In this document: in pieces, positions 34,141 to 42,300 of the stretch
Layout of the letters: every line of letters begins with the position of its first letter
Numbering within the stretch: position 1 is the first letter of the stretch
DNA from: Candidatus Villigracilaceae bacterium
GTDB taxonomy: Bacteria; Chloroflexota; Anaerolineae; Anaerolineales; Villigracilaceae
Reading direction: 5' to 3'
Assembly: GCA_026645935.1 (NCBI GenBank)
Contig: JAPKMP010000011.1
Location: forward strand, 99,949 to 163,948
DNA length: 64,000 bases
Notes under the pieces: model-generated
The model's input: the letters and a program-made list of their open reading frames with translations, nothing else
The model's database searches: none
Told to the model about the DNA's origin: nothing
Translations under genes and position numbers: made by a program

Positions 34141-35559
34141 CTAATGTGAAAACTTGATGTCAAATGGTAATTCGCTACTACCGTTTTGAACAGTTTCAAT
34201 ATCGGGAATCCACCTTCCGAGGTCTACAGAAAATCTTCGTAGAAATTGAGTTCCATGACCAGAGCCTCCGTCAATTTCTGAAATATGATACCTATTGTGG
34301 CTGTTGTAATACTTATCGTCGCCAGTAGTTTTGTCTTTCTGCGTGGAAGCACCAACTCCAAATGTCAGTGCCCTCCCAATTAAGGACACACTTGCGGCGG
34401 TGACATGCTCGTGTCCGTGTAGAATTAAGTGATAATTGTTTTCTATCTTATGCCAACAGCGCTCACGGTCAAATTCGCTTAACCAATTCTTTGGGTGATG
34501 GATGATGGCGATATTTAGCCTTGCATTTTCGTTTTTGATAAAACTTGTGCAATTGTTTGTTTGGTGCTCTCCAATAAGAATGTTCGTGAGATCATCTGCC
34601 TTCTTTTTTTCATAATTATAGTGGATGGCACTTGACCATGCACTGTTAAAACTGGAAACAGCGATTTTCCCGATACCGTTCTTGTTGATGGTTTCATTGA
34701 GATAATACTTATCAGAGGTTGGGCACTTTTCGGGATAGTCGGAGAAATAATTCTTGGCAAATTGAGTGTAGTTCAATAATTTGGCAAAGACTTTATGTCG
34801 ATTTGCAAGGTGTTGATTACTCGTAAAGAAAGTGGCTACTCGTTGAGAAGAAATCAAAAAAGATTGAACACCCATGTTGACAATTTGATCTAACGCGTTC
34901 CAACTTACATCATGGTTGCCAGGTATAAGAAATAATCGTTGCTTGCTTATGCCAGCACTGGCAATGATTTTGTCGAGAAATTCGCTCGCTTTCAAGAATT
35001 CGCTTTTACTACCTGAATTTGTTATGTCTCCTGATACTACTATAAAGTCAAACGGCATAAATCCAGATAGATCGCGAGAGAGTTCACTCAAAACTATATC
35101 TTGATGATAATCGTGTGACTCAATATGTAAATCGGAAAGATGAGCCCACCTAAGTTTAGGATGATCTAAAATAGACTTGACTTTGGAAGTTAGCTTACGT
35201 TGCCACTCTTCGTTTTCATCTTTATTGAAACACGTTTCGATAATCGGCGCGTATTGTTGCTTCATTTTTGAACATGTTTCGAGAATCTCATTAACATCGC
35301 CAAGTAAACTCGCCGAGATTAATATAACCCGAATATTAGAATGGTTTTCCTTTATGTAGTCGAGTAATTCTGATCCTTTATGTTTATTTTCTAGTGTCCA
35401 GTTAAGGCAGACAACCTCATAATTCTTACTCGACAATACCGCAATTGCTTCATCCTTTTTCGTTGCTTTGTTACAAGGTACGCCTGCTTTTATTAGCGCT
35501 TCGGCGATAAGTTCTTGCCAGGCAGTGTGATCATCCGCTACTAACACTTTGGTTTCCAT
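34141..35559 (-). CDS. Pseudo-receiver domain fused to calcineurin-like phosphoesterase
   Basis: A 472-residue soluble protein. Residues 1 to about 130 have the receiver fold (LVADDH with D9/D10, K113 after the fifth strand), but the position that should be the phospho-acceptor Asp is N53 (VVCLNWTLE), so normal phosphorylation is unlikely. Residues 135 to about 430 form a metallophosphoesterase with every metal motif: HLSDLH (D143, H145), VVSGDIT (D178), IPGNHD (N216, H217), IIHHP (H354) and LHGHEH (H383, H385). The target could be a nucleotide, nucleic acid or protein phosphate. GGGAGC precedes ATG 35559. It starts 34 nt after the stop of a multi-GAF kinase, which is the obvious partner. AT-rich, unlike flanking genes, so probably acquired. 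Confidence 0.88.
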   Translation of the reverse strand: METKVLVADDHTAWQELIAEALIKAGVPCNKATKKDEAIAVLSSKNYEVVCLNWTLENKHKGSELLDYIKENHSNIRVILISASLLGDVNEILETCSKMKQQYAPIIETCFNKDENEEWQRKLTSKVKSILDHPKLRWAHLSDLHIESHDYHQDIVLSELSRDLSGFMPFDFIVVSGDITNSGSKSEFLKASEFLDKIIASAGISKQRLFLIPGNHDVSWNALDQIVNMGVQSFLISSQRVATFFTSNQHLANRHKVFAKLLNYTQFAKNYFSDYPEKCPTSDKYYLNETINKNGIGKIAVSSFNSAWSSAIHYNYEKKKADDLTNILIGEHQTNNCTSFIKNENARLNIAIIHHPKNWLSEFDRERCWHKIENNYHLILHGHEHVTAASVSLIGRALTFGVGASTQKDKTTGDDKYYNSHNRYHISEIDGGSGHGTQFLRRFSVDLGRWIPDIETVQNGSSELPFDIKFSH

Positions 35560-35593
35560 GAAATGCTCCCTTTGTTTGCTTCGCTGAAGTAGT

Positions 35594-38500
35594 TTAGACG
35601 TCAATACTTATTTTAAACGTTGACCCTTGTCCAGGCGTACTCTCCATCACCGAAATATCTCCACCTAGCTCGCGTAATATTGATTTGGATCTCCATAACC
35701 CATAGCCCCAACTTTCATCTTTTAAGATTTCCTCTCGATCAGACACCCCGAGTTCAAAAATGTCTTCCCATCTATCTTGAATGATGCCTACGCCGTTGTC
35801 CTTGATTAGCATTACGATTCTGTCGTTGTCTTCTATTTTCTCCTTTGACATCTTTAAGCTAACAACCCCCATTTCTCTGGTTGGCTTCCTGATGATTGCA
35901 TTAACAGCATTGTATAATACATTTGATAGCGCTTCTCGGATGTTTAGCTCTATCCCTGTCAGTGCGTAGTCAACATCGTCCCCACTATATTCATAATTGA
36001 ATATTATAGTAGATCCAAAAGCCGCTTTGAGCTCAGCGATTATGTTGCCAGTTAGATTGACTAAATTGACTTGAGATTTTATCGTAGACGAAGGTCGTAG
36101 TCGTCTAGCTTCTGATTTAATTAGTTGTATTTCGCGATCTATTCTGTTTAAATAGTCTAAGGCGCGATTCGTATTTTCGTTGCTTTGTTCAGTCACTACG
36201 GATCGAATCTCTTTAGTCCAGTTAGGTATTGTGCCAACTAAATTTATCGTTTTGTGCAAGATATCAGTTGCCAGAAGATCTACAGCCGTTTTACGTTCTT
36301 TGTTTACAATGTTCTCAATTAATTTAAACGACAGATCTGCATTCTTAAACGCTAATCCTGATAAGCCCGCAATGGCGCGCGCTAATTCTATGTCAACCTC
36401 AGAAAATGCATTTTTCTTGGAGTGATTAATATCTAAAACTCCTTTTATTTCACCATTAATCACGATAGGCATAGCTAATTCTGAATTTATATCATCGCGC
36501 AAGGGTTTATATCCAGGAAATTTGGACACATCGTTTAATAGTATTTGCTGTCCAGTCTGAGCAACTTTTCCAACTACACCCTCGCCGATCTTTACTCTTC
36601 GTCTGTATCTTTCTTCTACAGGTTTTCCGCTTGAAGTATATGCGTATACATCATTGCGTTCCATATCAATGATGCCTAGTACAGTTAATGATGCTCGATC
36701 CAATAACAGGTTTGTCCATGCAAGAATTTTTTGCTGAACATTTTTAACATTGAATGGAACAGTAATCATTCTTGCGATTTCATCTATCGCTTCTATCTGG
36801 TTTTCAAATTGTTGCGCGCTTCGGATTGCTGCGGCGGCGTGATTGGCAAGTGTGGTTAGCCTGAGCAATTCCGCTTCATGGAAATTGTGAATTCTGTCGT
36901 CGTCTAAAAAGAGTAAGCCAATTATTTCCTCACCGTAGAATAATGGAATGCCAATCGATGAGTGATGCATATTTTTCAACCCCATCCGAATATTTGGGTA
37001 AAGGTACGTGTCAGAAACAGGTACTGGGCGTCTAGTTTCTACAACATTTCTTGTAAGCCCGATAGGGATTCCGTTTTCATCAACTCGAGCTGGCGGATAT
37101 ATAGCTGTTTCAGGATACTTATAGCTTCTTAAAATTCTAAATGCTTCACCATACCAATTCAATATATGAATAATGCCGCTATCCATATGCGTAAGTTCTA
37201 ACGCGTCAACTATTATTTGCTCCAAAATTCGATCCAGCTTTTCGCGATTTATCTTTTCTATAATCAGTTGGCTATTCTTTACCAATATTTCGGCAGCTGA
37301 TTGCCGTTCAATCGCAATACCTGCATGCTTTGCAAGAATATCTACAACTAATTTGTCGTCATCATTGAAAAACACAGGTTGATCCTGATCGGCGCTAATC
37401 ACGCCAACCATACGCCCCTCTGCTTTCACAGGAGCAATTAATAACGATCTACTTGAATCTTTATTTGTGCGGGCGGGGGAGAATTCTTTGTGCTTTGTGG
37501 CGTCGTGAAATATTTCGGCTTTACCACTTAGGTATACTCGCCACACTAGGCTAGGTTCGTCTTTATAGAAGATTCTCTGCTTGATGTTTTCGGCATTATC
37601 CCCAGCACAATACATCGGAATTAGAACGTCTCTACCGTCTTTTCTTGATGGAAGAAAAATTGTGCAATGCGTACAGTGAAGCTGCTTCTTAATCAACTCG
37701 GCGATCGTTTTTAATAGCTCGTTACTGTCAAGGCGAGTGTTAAATTCGTGAATGACTTGCTCTACCATTTTGAGATCTCGTTCACGTTTATTGTTCCCCT
37801 CTATAATTTCTTGATCTCGGATTATGATTCCTGCAAGATCGGCTAACTTTGAAAGTAGTGGAACATCTTCACTTTCAGAAAACCTCCTGTCCCGCAAGTT
37901 GTCAAATACTCCAAGAACACCAATGAGTTCATTTTCTTGTCGGATAGGAACTTCGATAACAGCTTCAAATAAGCTTGCAAGCCTTTCTACACGATTTTCA
38001 TATTTACTGTATTCATCTATTATTTTCGGCTTGTTGGTTAAGAAAACTTCTCCGGCCATTCCCTCACCTTCATTCAACACGTCCCCAATATTGTGTATGC
38101 CAAACTTGATTCCTTGCGCGCATTTTAACACCAATTTCTTTGTCTCTGGGATGCGAAGATAGAGTTTTCCGCCTTTGGCGTTCAACATTCTTCTGCCGAC
38201 ATCGACAATAGTAGCCAGTCTCTCATCTAAATTTTGTTCAGCTTTTATTTTAGATAATTCTTCAATGATTGTTTCTAATTGGAACAGTGGTTTGGTGCTG
38301 TAGGAGGAAATAACACTTTTTACTACCAAATTAGAAAGCAACTTTAATTCTCTTTTACATTCAACGGAGTTGGATTCTTCAATGCTTCTATACCAATACA
38401 CATCAATTAATCCGACAATCTTGTTTTGATAGATTAGAGGGGTTGTTATTAAAGACTTCCACCCCCTTTCTTTTGCTTCATCTTGGTATCTATAGATTTC

Positions 38501-38758
38501 AGAAAGATTCGGTCGAGTTACATCTTTCAGAAAAAGAGGATTCCCTTTTTCTGAAACCTTCCGTTCAAGTAATGTGCTAATGTTTAGTTTAATAGTGCTA
38601 ATATAACTCTCGTCTGGTTCTGTCTCGCTAGCCCAACCTACAACTTCTAACCAACCAGTGGTTGGATTCTCCTTCCAAATAATACAAATATCGGAATTGA
38701 TTAATTGCCGAATCAATGATGCAATTTCATTTGAAGGGAGAAACCGTTTGATGCTCAT
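35594..38758 (-). CDS. Soluble sensor histidine kinase with about five GAF domains
   Basis: A 1054-residue cytoplasmic protein with no membrane segment. GAF-type domains are recognisable at about 5-150, 175-315, 335-490, 505-650 and 660-810 by repeated cores such as SLITTPLIYQNKIVGLIDV, AVIEVPIRQENELIGVLGV, SLLIAPVKAEGRMVGVISA, SIGIPLFYGEEIIGLLFL and ELAMPIVINGEIKGVLDI. The kinase core follows: a divergent phospho-acceptor box with H835 in TDILHKTINLVGTIPNW, and an HATPase with N946/N950 in ALSNVLYNAVNA, D987-x-G-x-G in IKDNGVGI and G2 GYGLWRSKSI. The H box differs from classical HE/DLR-P. No transmitter partner with a normal Asp is adjacent; the next gene has a pseudo-receiver. A TATAAT lies 12 nt before the start. 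AT-rich. Confidence 0.9.
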   Translation of the reverse strand: MSIKRFLPSNEIASLIRQLINSDICIIWKENPTTGWLEVVGWASETEPDESYISTIKLNISTLLERKVSEKGNPLFLKDVTRPNLSEIYRYQDEAKERGWKSLITTPLIYQNKIVGLIDVYWYRSIEESNSVECKRELKLLSNLVVKSVISSYSTKPLFQLETIIEELSKIKAEQNLDERLATIVDVGRRMLNAKGGKLYLRIPETKKLVLKCAQGIKFGIHNIGDVLNEGEGMAGEVFLTNKPKIIDEYSKYENRVERLASLFEAVIEVPIRQENELIGVLGVFDNLRDRRFSESEDVPLLSKLADLAGIIIRDQEIIEGNNKRERDLKMVEQVIHEFNTRLDSNELLKTIAELIKKQLHCTHCTIFLPSRKDGRDVLIPMYCAGDNAENIKQRIFYKDEPSLVWRVYLSGKAEIFHDATKHKEFSPARTNKDSSRSLLIAPVKAEGRMVGVISADQDQPVFFNDDDKLVVDILAKHAGIAIERQSAAEILVKNSQLIIEKINREKLDRILEQIIVDALELTHMDSGIIHILNWYGEAFRILRSYKYPETAIYPPARVDENGIPIGLTRNVVETRRPVPVSDTYLYPNIRMGLKNMHHSSIGIPLFYGEEIIGLLFLDDDRIHNFHEAELLRLTTLANHAAAAIRSAQQFENQIEAIDEIARMITVPFNVKNVQQKILAWTNLLLDRASLTVLGIIDMERNDVYAYTSSGKPVEERYRRRVKIGEGVVGKVAQTGQQILLNDVSKFPGYKPLRDDINSELAMPIVINGEIKGVLDINHSKKNAFSEVDIELARAIAGLSGLAFKNADLSFKLIENIVNKERKTAVDLLATDILHKTINLVGTIPNWTKEIRSVVTEQSNENTNRALDYLNRIDREIQLIKSEARRLRPSSTIKSQVNLVNLTGNIIAELKAAFGSTIIFNYEYSGDDVDYALTGIELNIREALSNVLYNAVNAIIRKPTREMGVVSLKMSKEKIEDNDRIVMLIKDNGVGIIQDRWEDIFELGVSDREEILKDESWGYGLWRSKSILRELGGDISVMESTPGQGSTFKISIDV

Positions 38759-38770
38759 AGGACAATGGTC

Positions 38771-38776
38771 ATTATA
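38771..38776 (-). promoter_or_regulatory. -10 element of the kinase-phosphoesterase operon
   Basis: A perfect TATAAT on the minus strand, 12 nt before the kinase ATG, implies a very short leader. No matching -35 is seen. Confidence 0.45.
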
Positions 38777-38836
38777 ATATCATTTTAACCAAATCTCTCG
38801 CGGATTTTGCCAATTCCTATGGTCGGCGCACAGACG

Positions 38837-38889
38837 GAAATCCACTTTGACAAACTCAGCGCAAGGCTTCGGGGTGGGGGAGGATGTCC
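38837..38889 (+). repeat. Degenerate direct repeat, copy 1
   Basis: A 53-nt stretch that recurs at 39041-39093 with 42 of 53 positions identical (shared words are TCCACTT, GCAAGGCTT and GGGGGAGG). It is part of the otherwise gene-free 38759-39339 region that ends the AT-rich island. Wording like CTTCGACAGGCT..GAGCAAGGCTT is typical of dispersed repeats. Confidence 0.7.
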
Positions 38890-38930
38890 GTTTCGATACG
38901 GCTTTGCCCCTGCATGGGGGGAACGCAAGA

Positions 38931-39016
38931 AAAACCGTCCACGAATGAAGAACCACGAATAAACGAACCCGATGGGCGAGTCTTCGAGCATTCGTGAAAA
39001 ATTCGTGGATGGTTTT
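38931..39016. repeat. Inverted repeat between the two direct repeats
   Basis: AAAACCGTCCACGAAT (38931-38946) and ATTCGTGGATGGTTTT (39001-39016) are complementary at 15 of 16 positions; further CCACGAAT/ATTCGTG words lie inside. The structure could be a dispersed hairpin element. Confidence 0.65.
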
Positions 39017-39040
39017 GGTGTGGATGAAGGCGCGCGGGTG

Positions 39041-39093
39041 GAAGTCCACTTCGACAGGCTTAGAGCAAGGCTTTGAGATGGGGGAGGTTATCC
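39041..39093 (+). repeat. Degenerate direct repeat, copy 2
   Basis: Second copy of 38837-38889. The two copies bracket the inverted repeat 38931-39016. Confidence 0.7.
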
Positions 39094-39132
39094 AAGCGGT
39101 GCAATGACAAAGAACGAAGGCTGTTCGCGTTC

Positions 39133-39171
39133 AGACTTCCGAAGGACCAAGGGCTTCGGAAGTCTCGTTTT
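39133..39171 (+). terminator. Terminator-like hairpin without an assigned gene
   Basis: AGACTTCCGAAG (39133-39144) pairs perfectly with CTTCGGAAGTCT (39154-39165) and CGTTTTA follows. No plus-strand gene ends here, so it is either a leftover terminator, the end of a small RNA, or an attenuator in the leader of the EAL gene. The rest of 39172-39339 holds nothing I can name. Confidence 0.5.
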
Positions 39172-39339
39172 AACAGGCGTATCGCAGCGGATGGCTTCAT
39201 TCGCTCATTTGGTCATTATTGCCACTTCAATTTTCTACTTTTGTAGGTACCATTCGGCGCATCCGGCGGGTAAGATGGTATTGCTGTGGCGCGAGAACAA
39301 ATCAGTGAAGGAAGCAGATGCTTCGGTTAGAGGCCTTCG

Positions 39340-40098
39340 ATGTTCAATCATTACGGAAATGGTCCCCTGCGGAAACCTTTGGATGAAAGCGGGAATATCG
39401 ACTTTGAGTTCAGTTTTGCATTCCAGCCCATTGTGGATGTGGGGAGGCGGGAGATCAGTTCATTCGAGGCATTGGTCCGCGGACCGAATGGCGAACCGGC
39501 GGCTTCCGTACTCCAACAGGTTTCGGATGTGAATTATCATAGATTCGATGAAAAATGCCGCTGGAAGGCGCTCGAAATGGCCAGCCGCCTGCACGTCCCC
39601 AGAAGATTGAATATCAATATTTCGGCAAAGGGCTTGTACCTGGTCGACCTGAACATCACCGCGACATTCAAAGCCTCGCGCACGAGCGGTTTTCCGGTAA
39701 AGAACATCATTTTTGAGATCACCGAATCCGAGAGCCTGACCGACCATCACCTCCTGTTCAAGAACCTCAGGGTCCTGCAGGATTTTGGATTCAAAACCGC
39801 CATCGACGATTTTGGCATGGGCTACTCCGGGTTGAAATTGCTGTTGGAATACCAGCCGAACTATATCAAATTGGACCGCGAGCTTGTTTCACACATCGAC
39901 AAGAATCCCATCAAGCAGCATGTGTTTTCCGGGATCCAACGCATGTGTCAGAAATTATCCATTGACATCGTGGCGGAAGGGGTGGAAAGGGATGAGGAGT
40001 ATATTTGGCTGAACAATGAAGGGGTCGATTATTTTCAGGGATATTACTTTGCCCGGCCCGCGTTCGAATCCCTGCCGATGGTCGCATTCCAGGCATAA
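39340..40098 (+). CDS. EAL-domain cyclic-di-GMP phosphodiesterase
   Basis: Hydrolyses c-di-GMP to pGpG. The 252 residues are almost only an EAL domain. All catalytic and metal residues are visible: SSFEALVRG (EAL motif), NINIS, FEITES, AIDDFGMGYSG with the DD pair, YIKLDRE, and IVAEGVE, then GVDYFQGYYFARP. No sensor domain is attached, so control is by expression or partner contact. AGAGG precedes the ATG. It stands alone, convergent with the DUF1475-DUF3159 genes, whose next frame it appears to overlap. Confidence 0.93.
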   Translation: MFNHYGNGPLRKPLDESGNIDFEFSFAFQPIVDVGRREISSFEALVRGPNGEPAASVLQQVSDVNYHRFDEKCRWKALEMASRLHVPRRLNINISAKGLYLVDLNITATFKASRTSGFPVKNIIFEITESESLTDHHLLFKNLRVLQDFGFKTAIDDFGMGYSGLKLLLEYQPNYIKLDRELVSHIDKNPIKQHVFSGIQRMCQKLSIDIVAEGVERDEEYIWLNNEGVDYFQGYYFARPAFESLPMVAFQA

Positions 40099-40234
40099 GC
40101 CTTTCCAACCACCCCTGCTTCCGAACGATCATTTCCTTCAGCGATGGCCCGCCCATGGGCGTTCCGATTGCGAAGACTTCGATCACTTGTGCGAACAGGA
40201 TGAAAAAAAGCGCTCCGTAGTAGATGGAGGACAC
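39911..40234 (-). pseudogene. Possible truncated membrane gene remnant after DUF3159
   Basis: A GTG directly after the DUF3159 stop opens a frame whose first 45 residues look like a genuine protein (YYGALFFILFAQVIEVFAIG as a membrane helix, then TPMGGPSLKEMI). The rest (to 39911) is antisense to the EAL gene and does not look like protein. This fits a third operon gene cut off by a rearrangement that brought the EAL gene, or a small membrane protein overlapping a convergent gene. I cannot name the family. Confidence 0.35.
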
Positions 40235-40912
40235 TTAGAACCCGCGCTTCTGACCTTCCCAGGGCGGGGCTTTGCCTGCTTTGAACTCATCCACGCTGGG
40301 ACCTTTTAATTGCCCCAGACGCCAAAGTCCGTAGATATAACTGACGATCAACAAAACGACAATAAACGGCCAGCCCAAAAAGATTCGCACCGTGCCGAGT
40401 GCGCCGAGCGCATCTTGCTGATACAGCCAGTATTCAAGGGTCAGCCGTGCCGCAAATGCCACCGCCCAGAGAATGGTCACTTCATTGTAGGCGGGTAACA
40501 CTTGCGGATGCCAGTACCAATTCAATGCCCAGCGTCTGGTGATGAAACTCGTCCACGCCACCAAAGGGCGATTGAACGCCACGCTCACCACGCACAGAAT
40601 CACCGTTGCGGCTCCAGAGAAAAAGCCCGGCAAAAAGAATCCTGCGCCAGATCCACTCAACTTGACGAAGAGGGCCGCCAACAGCGTTCCACCCAGGCCC
40701 CCGAGTGCATAGATCATACTCTCCCGTCGAAAGAGGCGGTAGGCGGCGAATCCGCCAGAGGTGGCGAGCGCGCCCCAAAGCGCCGCATCCACGTTTGATA
40801 ATGAATTGATCAGCAGGAATACCAGCGGCGGGAAAAATGAATCGAGCAGCCTTGATCCACGACCGGAGAGAACGCCTCGCAATTCCTCCCCGAGTTCCTG
40901 CAGTTTACCCAT
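40235..40912 (-). CDS. DUF3159-type multispan membrane protein
   Basis: A 225-residue protein with about six helices and the DUF3159 plan: LDSFFPPLVFLLINSL, YRLFRRESMIYALGGLGGTLLAA, FFLPGFFSGAATVILC, NRPLVAWTSFITRRW, YNEVTILWAVAFAARL and LGWPFIVVLLIVSY. It recalls septation protein A-like proteins; no reaction is known. It overlaps the DUF1475 stop by 8 nt at ATG 40912, so the two are co-translated. A possible remnant of a third gene follows. Confidence 0.85.
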   Translation of the reverse strand: MGKLQELGEELRGVLSGRGSRLLDSFFPPLVFLLINSLSNVDAALWGALATSGGFAAYRLFRRESMIYALGGLGGTLLAALFVKLSGSGAGFFLPGFFSGAATVILCVVSVAFNRPLVAWTSFITRRWALNWYWHPQVLPAYNEVTILWAVAFAARLTLEYWLYQQDALGALGTVRIFLGWPFIVVLLIVSYIYGLWRLGQLKGPSVDEFKAGKAPPWEGQKRGF

Positions 40913-41237
40913 TGGCGTGCTGCCCCATCCAGAATTTTTTCCAATCCCCCTGGCTGGCGTTGAGCGCGAGGAAGGCGTAAAGGCTGCCTGTGAAGAACCC
41001 AAGCACCATCATCAAGACCACCCAAACGATCGCGCGGACGATGGACTTCTCGCGATAGACGATCCACGCCGAGAAGAGTATGAAGCCGGTGTATAGGTCC
41101 ACCATCGAGACGATGCCCCACGGGTTTTGAAGCAGGGCGGCGCCGTCCTTCCCGAAATCTCCGACGGTGAAACCGTAGACTAAGACGGCGGTCATGGCGA
41201 GCACGCCCAACCCCGAAATGACTTTTGCAATGTTCAT
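40905..41237 (-). CDS. DUF1475-type small membrane protein
   Basis: A 110-residue protein with about three helices: IAKVISGLGVLAMTAVLVYGF, IVSMVDLYTGFILFSAWIVY and IVWVVLMMVLGFFTGSLYAFLAL. The GxxxNPWGIVSMVDLYTGF pattern is typical of DUF1475. AGGA lies 8 nt before ATG 41237 and only 2 nt before ATG 41243, so 41237 is favoured. Function unknown; coupled to the DUF3159 gene. Confidence 0.82.
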   Translation of the reverse strand: MNIAKVISGLGVLAMTAVLVYGFTVGDFGKDGAALLQNPWGIVSMVDLYTGFILFSAWIVYREKSIVRAIVWVVLMMVLGFFTGSLYAFLALNASQGDWKKFWMGQHANG

Positions 41238-41274
41238 GTTCATTTTCCTATCGATATTATGTATTCCGCAAATT

Positions 41275-42117
41275 CTATGCGGGGTTCTTCGAAATGATGG
41301 CGTACCCCACCGCGCCCGGACCAATATGCGCACCAATGACCGGGGTGATATCCATCGAATATGCTACCTCAACGGAAAGTAAATGGGCAGCCTGGTCACG
41401 AAATGCCATGGCCTGCTCGGGGGAGTTCGTGTGCAGCAGGGAGAAATGTTCGATGGGTTGATGCTCCTCCAGCATTTTCAAGAGCCTGGCTTCGGCTTTG
41501 TGTGCCGTGCGCACCCGTTCGGAACCGGGCAGTCCGTTTCGCATGGTGAGGATCGGTTTGAGTTCCAGCAGACTGCCGATGCCTGCAATGAATCTGTTCA
41601 TGCGTCCGCTGCGCCGCAGGAATTCAAGCGTATCCAACCGCGCCGCAACAAAGGTCCGCGCCATGAGATCATCCAGCGCAATTTCGATCTCCTGCATCGA
41701 CCTGCCTTCTGCCGCCATGCGGGCGGCGCGTTCCACTTGAAGGCCCGTTCCCAGGCTAAGTTGACCCGCATCACGCACAGTGACGGGGATCTGTCTGAAT
41801 TCATGCGCCGCGTTCCTCGCCACGTTTACGGTGGCGCTGAGTTTCTCTGATATGTGAATGGAAAGGATCCCGGTATACCCCTTATCTTTCAGGGTTTGAT
41901 AGGTCTCTTTGAATGCATCCACGCCCGGTGTGCCGGTTGTGGGGTGAACGGTGTAGCCTGGAAGGTTTGTGTAAAAATCCTTTCGAGTGATATCCACACC
42001 GTCCAGGTAGCCCTTGTCGCCGATATTGATGAAAAGGGGAATGACCTGGATGCCCAATTCATGGATCACATGTTGAGGGAGATCACAGGTCGAGTCGGTA
42101 ACGATGGCAATGGACAT
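41275..42117 (-). CDS. DegV-family fatty-acid-binding protein
   Basis: A 280-residue DegV protein. In Firmicutes these (FakB) bind a fatty acid and present it to the kinase FakA; no FakA is near here, so the role is inferred only in part. Visible blocks are IVTDSTCDLP at the start, TTGTPGVDAFKETYQ with the lipid-contact TP residues, LSIHISEKLSATVN, DAGQLSLGTGLQV, RLDTLEFLRRSGRMNR and GAHIGPGAVGYAI at the end. GGAGG stands 7 nt before the ATG, and a TATAAT on the minus strand (42174-42179) gives a likely -10. Confidence 0.93.
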   Translation of the reverse strand: MSIAIVTDSTCDLPQHVIHELGIQVIPLFINIGDKGYLDGVDITRKDFYTNLPGYTVHPTTGTPGVDAFKETYQTLKDKGYTGILSIHISEKLSATVNVARNAAHEFRQIPVTVRDAGQLSLGTGLQVERAARMAAEGRSMQEIEIALDDLMARTFVAARLDTLEFLRRSGRMNRFIAGIGSLLELKPILTMRNGLPGSERVRTAHKAEARLLKMLEEHQPIEHFSLLHTNSPEQAMAFRDQAAHLLSVEVAYSMDITPVIGAHIGPGAVGYAIISKNPA

Positions 42118-42300
42118 GGCTTATCCTCCGTTCTGCGCTTGTTTGAACGATCCCACTGAGCTGTTCCATATTGATTATACAATGATACAGGCGCGGGGAG
42201 GCGTCATCATGCAACGTCAACCCCGCTTCCTGCGAAGCACGTCTGTCAATCCGTGGAGAAGTTGGAGGGTGAAGAGGCGCGGAGCTTGTCCAGATATTGA

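Noticed and set aside
39104..39532. Plus-strand open frame of 142 codons before the EAL gene
   Set aside because: It contains the terminator-like hairpin at 39133, overlaps the EAL gene in another frame and shows no protein-like pattern.
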